A stretch of 64,000 bases of DNA from Zeugodacus cucurbitae. Its lineage: Eukaryota > Arthropoda > Insecta > Diptera > Tephritidae. Positions 43,837 to 53,011 of this stretch are shown here, piece after piece. The notes under the pieces are model-generated. The model worked only from the letters and a program-made list of their open reading frames with translations, did not search any database and was not told where the DNA came from. Made by a program: the position numbers and the translations under genes. Every line of letters begins with the position of its first letter. Within the stretch, counting starts at the first letter, position 1. Location: NCBI RefSeq assembly GCF_028554725.1, contig NC_071667.1:37653501-37717500 (forward strand), in the 5' to 3' direction.

Positions 43837-44239
43837 TGTAACGAAAATGGCACCACAACAAACTAGAATTGACAATCGAAATCGATAACTTGACAGATGT
43901 ATCTAGAGATCGATATTCGTAGTTGCCAGAATGTTCGAGTGACGATGTATCGCTTACAATCGACTATATTAGGGCTGTCGGACTGCCAACAAGACACAGT
44001 TCTGATAAGAGAGTTGTCGAGTGAGGACAATTCTAAGGAGAGAGTTGTCGAGCAAAGTGTAAAAAAGTTATAAGTTGGAGTTGTAAAGTAGAGTATTGAG
44101 TACTAAAGTGTTAAGTTATAAGGAATTAGATATAAAGGTTAGTGTATAGCCATTAAAGTGTGACTTTTATTTGACAATCCAGTGATCGGACTCAGGGTAG
44201 AGTTTCAGCGTTAACAACAGATTTTGGAAATCCGTTACA
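43837..44239 (+). repeat. 3' LTR, copy 1 (403 bp)
   Basis: Same length as the 5' LTR. It begins TGTAACGAAAATGGCACC and ends AAATCCGTTACA, and keeps the TATA-like region with one change (CTATATTAGGG). Confidence 0.92.
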
Positions 44240-44264
44240 ATATTAAGCATTTACGTATGTGCAT

Positions 44265-44844
44265 CAGAGAACGGCTTCCGTTGAGCGCAAAAATATTCAT
44301 GCACCAACTATACCCGAACTATCAGCCCATTCGGCTCAAGCGCTCAAACTGGCATTCGTGAATGTTTTCGCTACTGTAATTGCGGTAAATTCGTTTGCTT
44401 GCTGAGTTTATTCACGCTCGTGTTGAAACAGCTCTACTCAGGCGTTCGCTCATTCGGCTCAACAATGATCGTGTTGAATGAAAACAAAAACACAAAAGAG
44501 CAAACTCACTGGGTATGAGCAAAGTCAATGGGTATGAGCAAACTCAACAATAGAACACAATGTGTACCAAATTCTTAGTGCAATGCATGTGACGCATAAG
44601 CTGATCGCGAACAAAGCGTACAAAAACAATATACATACCAGTGAACTGCAAAACTCACTTCTTCCTTGAATCAGCTCATACGAAAAAGTTTCTATTCACT
44701 TCCAATCACTGAGCGAAAGTGAGCTAAAAATTTCGTGAAGTGAGCGAACGTGAGCTAAACATTTCGTGAAGTGAGCAAACGTGAGCAAAGCAAGCTTTTG
44801 CGTATGAGCTGATTCAAGGAAAAAGTGAGTTTTGCAGTTCTCTG
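44265..44844. mobile_element. hobo-like hAT MITE
   Basis: Ends are CAGAGAAC (44265) and GCAGTTCTCTG (44844). The right end, read inward, is CAGAGAACTGCA, the terminal sequence typical of hobo/Ac-type insect hAT elements. The 8-bp duplication ATGTGCAT is perfect (44257-44264 and 44845-44852). Inside, ACTGCAAAACTCACTTCTTC at about 44646 and its inverse near 44820-44838 form a large inverted repeat, with many GTGAGC(A/T)AA subterminal repeats. No transposase. Confidence 0.9.
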
Positions 44845-44852
44845 ATGTGCAT

Positions 44853-45231
44853 ATGTACATGCATATATGGATATGTCTTCAAAAATTCGAATTGTCTCAT
44901 TATCACTTATCAGTGAAGGACATTTCAAATCTGCGCGCATTGCTCTGTATACATATACATACATAAATATGTTTATATGTCACTGAACAAACACACAAAC
45001 TTACATTTGCATATGCGTGCACGTAAATCTGCCAACCATCACAAAAAATCAAAAGCATTGTTCTACAAAAACAACAAGCGCCTCAAAGCAAATAAGCAGG
45101 ATCACAAGTCAATATGGTAGCCAATCAACAAAGGCAAATATTGTAGTAAACACATCAAAAACACTTTCATTCATGAATGCAGGCGCACATTCACTTGGCA
45201 AAGTTGCTTCATTCATATAAGCAAGTTACAA
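44853..45231. other. No recognisable feature
   Basis: AT-rich DNA with CATACATA and ACAAACACACAAAC simple stretches. No supported gene. Confidence 0.35.
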
Positions 45232-45246
45232 ACCCGGTTGCGAGAG

Positions 45247-47483
45247 GCGATGGAAGAAGAAAACATCAACGTTGACGAATATGTTTTCGAATCGGTGTTG
45301 GAGGAATCAACAACTAAGATAGAAGAAAAGGAAGAGACTACTTGTTCCTCGGGGATACAGGACATGAACATGGTTTTGTCTGCAATATCCCAGATGTCCT
45401 CGCAGATATCGTCGCAGTTGTCGTCGCAGATGTCGTCACAGTTTCAAGTGCAGAGATTTGAATTAATGGAGATTAAAGCACAGCAGTCGCAGTTGTCAAC
45501 ACAAGTGTCCTTACAAATAACAGAGCTGCCATCACAGATATCAGCTTAATTGTCTTCACAGTTAAAAGAGCAGAAGGAAAGTCCGTCGCAGGAGGTGACC
45601 TCATATATCGCTCAGGTGCCAACAAAACTGAAAGAGCACGAGGAGATTTTGTCAACACACTTGGAGGCGAATGAGGCGCGTATGTCAAAACTTTTGGAAA
45701 CACATGGACAGATTTTGTCAACACAGTTGGAATCGAATGGGGTGTCCTCACAGTTGAAGGAGAACGAGTCTATGGATGTGACCTTAAATAGAGCAGAGGT
45801 GTTAACACAGCTGGAAGTGCATGGAGAGTGTATACCATCGCAGGTTTCAGCACAGGTGTCTACACAATTGAAGGAACAGGAGGCACATATAATGACGCAG
45901 GTGATCCCAGAGAAGTCAGACGTGTCATGGACAAAAGATTGTGATATGAAGGAACAAGAACCTCAAGATGAAGCTCCAGTTGTGAAACGTCCAAAGAAAG
46001 AAGAAATGTCTGGAGAACCTCTAGTCCCGAAGGCACAGTGCAACAGTTTTAAGTTGGTGGGTGGTTGCTTATATCGAGTGTGGAAAGGCAAAGGAGGATA
46101 CTGCTCCCATTCTCTCGTGGTTGTTGGAAACGAAAGATCACCTAAAGTTTGCTACGATATGCACAAAGGTCCAAGTGAAGGGCACATAAGAATCACGGGA
46201 ACCTTGGGAAGGTTGAGGAATCAGTTTTGTTGGGTTGGTTGTCGTCAATCAATGAGAGATTGCATTGCAAATGAGATGTCGAGTTCCAAGAGACATGGTC
46301 AGATGAAGCAGTAGAGTTCGGGAACGCCATTGGAGCAATTTGCCATAGTTGTAGCTGGTCCATTACCTACCAGCAAATAAGGAAACAGGAGTGGTTTGAT
46401 GGCTAGGACGGAGAAATACCCAATTCTAAGCCAAGAGACTGACGAGATGGTGGGCGTGGACATCAAAAGTTGGGAGATGTCCCAGAAGCTATGTGTCCGG
46501 AAAATATTTGAAGCTGCATCACATCCACGATCCGATATCATGGTGGAAAGATTCATCCGAATTTTAGAAGAGCATTTTAGACATATCTTACCTGGGAACC
46601 AGCATCAACAACACGATCAATGTCAGCCTCGAAATCCAGCGCAGAATAACTCTTGCCAACAAGTGCTACTTTGGACTGAGTAGGCAATTGAACAGTAAAG
46701 TCCTCTCTCGACGAACCAAAATCAAGCTCTACAAGTCGCTTATCATTCCCGTCCTGCTCTACGGTGCAGAAGCTTGGACGATGTCAACATCAGATGAGAC
46801 GACACTAGGAGTTTTCGAGAGGAAAATTTTGCGCAAGATTTATGGTCCTCAGAACATTGGCAACGGCGAATACCGCAGACGATGGAACGATGAGCTGTAA
46901 GAGTTATACGACGACATTGACATAGTTCAGCGAATAAAAAGACAGCGGCTACGCTGGCTAGGTCATGTTGTCCACTCCAAAACACTCCAGCACTGAAAGT
47001 GTTCGATGCAGTACCCGCCGGAGGAAGCCGAGAAAGGGGAAGGCCTCCACTCCGTTGGAGGGACCAGGTGGAGAGCGACCTGGTTAAGCTTGGGGTCTCC
47101 AACTGGCGCCGAACTGCGAAGGAGAGAGAGAGGTGGCGCACTATCGTCGATTCGGCTATAACCGGCTAAACGGTTGCAACGCCAATCACATACATACATA
47201 CATTTTAGAAAGCTGGTGGACAGGTATCACCACAGATATAGAGGATGCCCATATATCCATGTTCCTGGCTATTCGGCCTGCTGTACAGGAATCAACGGCG
47301 TAGACGACAGCGAGTATAATTTTTGGTTACTGAATGCTTTAATGTTTGGGATTGATGAAAATGGAGGGGGGGATGTTGGGGAGGACGACAGTGTCCTGGA
47401 GGATGAAATTAAGGGAAGAAATGCTAAGCGTTTGATTCTGGAAGTATGTCTAATCGGGACGATCAGACTTAAGTGGAGGGCAG
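45247..47483 (+). pseudogene. LTR element ORF, copy 2, interrupted by RTE
   Basis: It begins REAMEEENINVDEYVFESVL, followed by SQMSSQISSQLSSQMSSQ (a run of SSQ repeats absent in this form from copy 1), a stop at 45549, then repeats (ILSTHLEANEARMSKLLETH), DVSWTKDCDMKEQEPQDEA, a KRPKKEE basic patch, LVGGCLYRVWKGKGG, HIRITGTLGRLRNQFCWVGC and RQSMRDCIANEMS. Integrase start FAIVVAGPLP again has Val where Asp is expected. ASHPRSDIMVERFIRILEEH keeps the catalytic Glu. The RTE insertion splits the frame there; the tail resumes at 47201 (CTGINGVDDSEYNFWLLNAL) and ends LKWRAV at the LTR. Confidence 0.8.
46582..47200 (+). mobile_element. RTE-like LINE, copy 5, nested in LTR element
   Basis: The 9-bp duplication CATTTTAGA flanks it (46573-46581 and 47201-47209). 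It starts at LPGNQHQQHDQ-frame sequence equivalent to 15268 and covers VLSRRTKIKLYKSLIIPVLL, FERKILRKIYGPQNIGNGEY, and the RWLGHVV region. It ends with ACATACATACATA before the duplication. Small lesions (a stop at 46900, an indel near 46975) break the frame. Confidence 0.92.
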
Positions 47484-47886
47484 TGTAAAGAAAATGGCAC
47501 TAGAACAAACCAGAATTGACAATCGAAATCGATAAATTTCCAGATGTATCTAGACATCGATATTCGTAGTTGCCAGAATGTTCGAGTGCCGATGTATTGC
47601 TTGCAATCGACTATATAAGGGCTGTCGGACTGGCAGCAACACACAGTTCTAATAAGAGAGTTGTCGAGTGAGGACAATTCTAAGGAGAGAGTTGTCGAGT
47701 AAAGTGTAAACAAGCTATAAGTTAGAGTTGTAAAGTAGAGTATTGAGTAATTAAGTGTTAAGTTATAAGGAATTATAAATAAAGATTAGTGTGTAGCCAT
47801 TAAGGTGTGACTTTTATTTGACAATCCAGTGATCGAACACAGGGTAAAGTTTCAGCGTTAACAACAGATTTTGGAAATCCGTAACA
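47484..47886 (+). repeat. 3' LTR, copy 2 (403 bp)
   Basis: Same length as the copy 1 LTRs. The terminal bases are changed (TGTAAAG and CGTAACA instead of TGTAACG and CGTTACA) and the TATA region CTATATAAGGG is kept. Confidence 0.9.
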
Positions 47887-49890
47887 ATATTTTACATTCT
47901 TTGTGGGTGCTTCCGAGCCATGGATATTTGCCATATTTGTCACTGCTTTACTGTTGCTTGTTTTGCCAAAAAATTGGGTCGGCTTTAGTATACTATCCCA
48001 GGCTTTCGGTAATAAAATGGGTATCGTTGGAAAGAGGAGGTTCGCAAGATTAAGAATATATACATATATAGCTGCAGCTGACTTATAGTTTTCGAGAAAT
48101 TCGCACTTAAAGTTGAAAAAAGTGCAACTTTTATCTCGAATTTTCACAATATATACCGAATATTTTATTAATATTATGCACTTTTTTTACACTTACACTT
48201 CACCATATTGTTTCTGCATATTTATTTTATAAAAATTATGACGATAATAGCTGTAAATAAATATTTAACATTTTACACAAATCTCTTAATTTCAACAATA
48301 ACAAAAAGGGTTGCAGCTTGACAAGTAATAAGTGTTGCAATCATTGTATAGAGAAGTAGAGAAACTATCAGCTGATAAAACGTAAACAATCCACAGCTGA
48401 GAAAGGTTCATGGAGAACTGTCAAGTAGTCCCCGGGGGTGAGTTTCTTTGGGCATCCAAGATGGCTGACTTTTCACCGGAAAATGGTTGCATTGTAGAAT
48501 TTTTGCGAAATTTATTGAAAAGTTGCACCAAAAATATTGATTATTTGAAAGCATTTAATGCATTTTCGATAAAAAATCGTTCTACTTCCAAATTTAAGAA
48601 TAATGAAAACATTTATTTGGGCTTCATTTTATCGAATGTGGTGGTAGCAAGAATTGAGCAACCATGCAAGTTATTTGACAGTTTCTCTAGTTGTTGTTTT
48701 TGCTTTTCATAATTAAAGCTTTATTGGAATAGGGTGCCAAAAGAATAAAACGAACAAGTTATAAAAAGGAAGAAACTACGTATTAATTGTGAAAAAGGGC
48801 ACAATGAACAGAATTTAATTTAATACAGGTAATATATAATGTATTGTACTCATTTGAAAATATAGTGTAAATTTTTTTGATTTATATGATTTAGCGTTAG
48901 CTGTTTAAAAGGGAGAAATATTTCTATATTTGAATGCAGGAACTAGGAAAATAATTTTTACACAATTTGAAAAAACCTTAACTTCGTATATAGGTCTGCT
49001 GCCATAAAGTGGCCATACATGGCATACAATTAATATTTATAAGAAAAAAATGTGTTCATATAATGTATTGTCTAAATATAGACAAATACATAAAGTAGAT
49101 AATGTAACAAATTTATATCATTGTTATAAGAAGTGTTATTTTAATAACTGCTTGATCTCTCCCATGTTTATTCATTCATTAAAGCGAATAAAATCGGTTT
49201 GTATTCACAATAAAAATATACACATGCATATTTACTTATGTACAAATTGTATTTTCCATTCCCAATTTTGTCTATAGAGACAATCAAAATAATTAAATTA
49301 AAGTACTATTTAAATTACTGCCAACTTTTCGTACCATATCGCATTACAATGCTATTTCGAGAAACCCACTTATAGTAAAATAAATCTTCTCGTTTAAATT
49401 AAATAAAATATTTTCAAATAATTATGTTGGGTATTCATCCCTATCAGAATTCTTCTTCTTCTCGACTGGCAACAAATGTTAAATGAGCGCTCTTTGGCAA
49501 TATTGTGGTAATATCAGCTTATTGTGAATTAATTGTAAGCATGCCATGAATGCCACTGAAAAAGGTCTCGCATATTTGCAAGATTGTCGTAAAATGAAAT
49601 GCATGTAAAAATTAACAGCTGTTTTACGATATTGTAATTTTGCGATGTTGCCATACGTTTACGACGTTAAATGAGTACCACTACTATATTTATATCATTG
49701 CAACGTTAAATGAGTACCACTACTATATTGAAAGTTACTATATATTGTTGATGTAAACATCTGATTATTACATTTTCGTTACAATTGTTAATCTTTCGAA
49801 TTTTGTTAACTTCTTATCTACTTATAAATGTACATATATTTGGTGCAGAAGTTTTGAATACTTTGTTAATCTGTGCAGTTCCGTAACATA
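47887..49890. other. Gip upstream region; dispersed repeat and orphan ORF
   Basis: At about 47900-48130 there is sequence of dispersed-repeat character (GGAAAGAGGAGGTTCGCAAG). The ORF at 48410-48712 (100 codons, start MENCQVVPGGEFLWASKMAD) resembles nothing I know and its tail is biased by AT-rich DNA; I do not call it a gene. A 39-bp spaced duplication of ACGTTAAATGAGTACCACTA lies at 49664 and 49703, about 190 bp upstream of the Gip start codon. No TATA box or initiator could be assigned. Confidence 0.35.
49664..49730 (+). repeat. 39-bp spaced direct duplication upstream of Gip
   Basis: ACGTTAAATGAGTACCACTA begins at 49664 and 49703 and continues with CTATATT in both. It lies between about 160 and 230 bp before the ATG of the isomerase-like gene, so it may lie in the promoter or 5' UTR. 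Function is unknown. Confidence 0.8.
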
Positions 49891-50272
49891 ATGAAACTAT
49901 CTGCGAACTTAAACTTTTTATTTACCGAAGGTGGTAAGCACATATCTGAGAGAATTTATATGGCGCATAAGGCAGGATTTAAAGCTGTTGAAATACCTTT
50001 TCCAAATATCGGACTGGAGGATATATTGTTAGCAAAAGAAGAAACTGGAATAGATGTTGCACTAATAAACATAAGCATTGGTAAATATGTTCTAAATAAA
50101 ACATGTTTATCTGCATTAAGTTATTTAAAATTTTTTACATACATATGTATGTCTTTATTTATTTTACAGGTGATTCAAAGTTCGGTTGTGCTAGTATTCC
50201 TGACTCTCAAGAAAATTTTAAGAATCAACTGAACGAAACAATTCATTTTGCTAAGAAAGTGCAATGTAAAAA
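49891..50272 (+). CDS. Gip: Hydroxypyruvate isomerase-like protein, first two exons
   Basis: Exon 1 (49891-50080) begins MKLSANLNFLFTEGGKHISE and includes MAHKAGFKAVEIPFPNIGLE and VALINISIG. Intron 1 is 89 bp (donor GTAAAT at 50081, acceptor TTTTACAG ending 50169). Exon 2 (50170-50272) encodes GDSKFGCASIPDSQENFKNQ and LNETIHFAKKVQCK, ending at GTAAGT. This matches the N-terminal third of the HYI family (about 260 residues), TIM-barrel sugar isomerases that interconvert hydroxypyruvate and tartronate semialdehyde, probably cytosolic. The metal-binding and catalytic Glu residues lie in the missing part. Frames join exactly (phase 1, then phase 2). The next exon was not found before 64,000; the following intron contains transposons. 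The name Gip is taken from the fly orthologue and is an inference. Confidence 0.85.
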
Positions 50273-50830
50273 GTAAGTTAATTTCATAAGTTTTTTCTTG
50301 ATGAAAATACTGTCATTATATGACAACATCTTACAAATGCTCAATTCCATTTTCCAAAAAAATCAATCAAATTTCACCCAACAACTGCAACTCTCCAGTT
50401 TTGATAAGGGTAAAGTGTTGCACTTTTACAGAAAAGAAGAAATTTGCCAATTTGACAGTCTGAGTACAGGGCAGAATAAATAATGCAACATATGTACATA
50501 TTTGTTACAAAAGAAACGAAACCCAGAAGTTTCAAGATCTTGTGTTAAATACATAAAGTATGTAAGTATTGTCCCGATTTTTAAAACTTTATGTAACTAC
50601 AAACTTTGATTCGTCATCAAACAGTACTTAAGAGTATCACAAGGTTCATATTTAAGTATCATTATGAAATTAGAGCAGATAAGATTGAGACTACCACATG
50701 AGATAAATATTAACATCATTTGAGCACATACATACATAGATAATTAAGAACCGATTTCACCCATTTTCCCCTACAACATACATAAGCATGCAATATAATA
50801 GCTAAATTTTTCTGGAGAGGAAGTACTAAT
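50273..50830 (+). other. Gip intron 2, 5' part
   Basis: It starts with the consensus donor GTAAGTTAAT. It holds a short family-less ORF (50298-50483) that I do not support and CATACATACATAG simple sequence at about 50730. A reverse Jockey copy follows. Confidence 0.55.
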
Positions 50831-51330
50831 AATTTTTTTTTATTACAATTGTACCTAGTATACAATGATTAAATACTAATAACAATTCAATTCTAATAAG
50901 TTAAAAAATAATAATTAAAAGCTAAATGTTAGAGAAATTCATTAGCTGCTAAGTATGCCTTGCTAAGTATGAAGGCCTCTTACGTTTCAGTCGGTTTTCA
51001 CATTCAGAAGTTCCGATGAGTCTGGATGTCTCTTCATTTGTAAGTTTGGTTATTTCATTTACTACCGAATCCACACCAAGATCACGGTATATGTACTTCA
51101 TAGTACCTTATTTTGGAAGCGCTGAATGCAGACAATACAGCTTTGACTTGAGCAACCCTATAGTTGAGCTCCATAGGCCCAAATTGGCTTTAGTACTTGA
51201 TTATATAAAAACAGCTTTTTTTTCGATTGAATGTGTGTGGATATCTTACAGACTAGATGATGAAACTTAGCAAATTTTAAATCAAGCTCACCCCATCTAG
51301 CATCTAGGGTGATTTTTAGGTACTTAGCAT

Positions 51331-53011
51331 TAGAGACCGACCGATTAATCGGCCTTGGTATCGGCATCGGCCAGTATCGGCCACAAAATTCAGCATCGGC
51401 ATCGGCCATATTTGGCCGATTCTTAGCCAATTCTTTCTACTTCTTTCGGATTACACTAAAATACATTTTTCTTACTTTTTTGATTTCTTTAAAACATAAA
51501 ATTTGAATTCTTCTGTTTACCATATAAAACACGGTGATTCACATTTGACTAAACTAATAAATTCCACGATGATAATTTAAGTCTAGTATAAAGAAATTCA
51601 ATAATAATTCATTAAATTGAAGGTTTTATTTAGCACTGCTAGAAAGATTCGATTTATGTCAAATATTCACAGTTTTGTTTAACAACTGGTTGAGATTTTG
51701 AAGATAATGTCATAAAGCCACTATTATAGAAGCATTCGTAACTAGGAGAGTCTATTTTTAAAAGTTCGCCATAGACTGGATCACGTAATAATCACTTGGT
51801 GCTGTCCTGGACTATAAGGTGTATGCAAAAGAGCCTGCCACACAAGATTCTAAAGTTTCTATCGAGTCACTATCACTATATGACGCCTTTCACAATGCGA
51901 GATATAAATGACAAAAGTCATCTCTTTGAAAATAACAGATTATTTTTACTAGACCTATTATACTATTTTCAAATATTGGCCTTAATGCTCATTTTTATTT
52001 TATTTAAGGAATTAAATGTCCTATTTTCAATAATTTTTTTTCTAGTAAACACTTTTTTCTGTCTTATATATACATATTTAAAGAATAATTTCTGAAATTA
52101 AAAAAAAAATTAAAACTCCTTCATTGAGTCGTCATTTGCGGTGACCCCTCGGAGAAAAGGTGCATCCGCGTCGTCAGCACAACTCTTGCTAGGATCATTC
52201 AAAATGAAAAAACAAAAATAAGTGTTCTAGGTAAGACCATAAACTCGTGCTTGAACAAAGGAAAGACAGAAAAACAAAAAAAAAAAATTAAAAATACAAA
52301 TTTCGGTCAAATTTGATTGACTTTTTTTAAATAGTTGTAATTGAAAAAAGAACTCATTCAAGCACGAGTAAATTTTATCTCGGAACACCTATGCAAAATT
52401 ACATCAAGATCGGTTGAGTAGTTTTCGAGAAGATCTGACAACCGACTTGGAAAACATGGTTCCGAGAAAAACGCGTTAAACGTTTTGAGGAGCAATAATA
52501 ACTGACGTGGAGCGCACACCTTCCAAAGACTATATCTCCGAAACTATTATTCGGACAGACTTGAAAATTTAGGATAATATTCTTGAGATGTTGTAGAAAT
52601 TAATAAGCAAAAAACAAAAAAAAAAAGAATTTTTAATCCACGAAACTCATGTCACCCCTTAAAGGAAAAAAGCTATATTGCTGATTTGCTTTGAAAAACG
52701 TGAATAACTTATTTTTTCTATATGTATTTATATTATATATGTTATTTATTTTTATATATGTATATATTATAATAATAATTTATTTAGTTTCGAATATTAA
52801 TTAAATGAATAAACAACTTCATATTTACATATGAACTGAGTTGTTTACTTATTTTGTGATGTTATTTGTATTTGTTTTTCTTTTGTTACTATACTAATTT
52901 ACTAATTAAAGTTATTGATGAAAGAATCGGCATCGGCATCGGCCGATTCTTTGCCAACTGGCCGAATCATGCATCGGCATCGGCCAAAAATTTGGTATCG
53001 GTCGGACACTA
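51331..53011. mobile_element. hAT element A (ATCGGC-rich)
   Basis: Ends are TAGAGACCGACCGAT and, on the other strand, TAGTGTCCGACCGAT, with the perfect 8-bp duplication CTTAGCAT (51323-51330 and 53012-53019). The first and last 100 bp are packed with GGCATCGGCC/GGCCGAT motifs, as expected of hAT subterminal binding sites. It is inserted in the reverse Jockey copy. The interior has no recognisable transposase and includes a decayed TTAA-type MITE ending CATGTCACCCCTTAA at about 52660. Confidence 0.92.
52110..52663. repeat. TTAA-type MITE remnant in hAT A
   Basis: It contains TCAAGCACGAGTAAATTTTA with an upstream inverted partner (AACTCGTGCTTGAAC at about 52242), TTCCGAGAAAAACGCGTTAA and ATATTATTCGGACAGACTT-like blocks, ending ATGTCACCCCTTAA. 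It resembles 9330-9523. The left boundary is uncertain. Confidence 0.45.

Larger units (their letters stand above)
41621..44239 (+). mobile_element. Non-autonomous Gypsy-like LTR element, copy 1
   Basis: Two 403-bp LTRs (41621-42023 and 43837-44239) start TGTAACG and end CGTTATA/CGTTACA. The 4-bp flanks ATAT (41617-41620 and 44240-44243) match, as for Gypsy integration. A primer-binding-site-like TTGGTGCCAGAAGTGGGA follows LTR1, and a purine-rich AAGTGGAGGGCAG precedes LTR2. The 1.8-kb interior codes for a SAP-like start, coiled-coil repeats and integrase remnants, without protease, RT or RNase H. It must have relied on another element's enzymes. Confidence 0.92.
45232..47886 (+). mobile_element. 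Non-autonomous LTR element, copy 2 (5'-truncated)
   Basis: It lacks the 5' LTR and SAP-like start, beginning at GTTGCGAGAGGCGATGGAAG, then runs collinear with copy 1 to a 403-bp 3' LTR (47484-47886, TGTAAAG...CGTAACA) followed by ATAT. An RTE-like LINE is inserted at 46582-47200. It is in the same orientation as copy 1, with about 1 kb between them. Confidence 0.9.

Noticed and set aside
48410..48712. 100-codon ORF as a host gene
   Set aside because: No family resemblance, no splice context, and an AT-biased tail. It may be chance.
49451..49475. TTCTTCTTCTTCTCGACTGGC as an RTE tail
   Set aside because: It resembles the (AAG)n tail and first bases of the nested RTE copy, but the match is too short to call an insertion.
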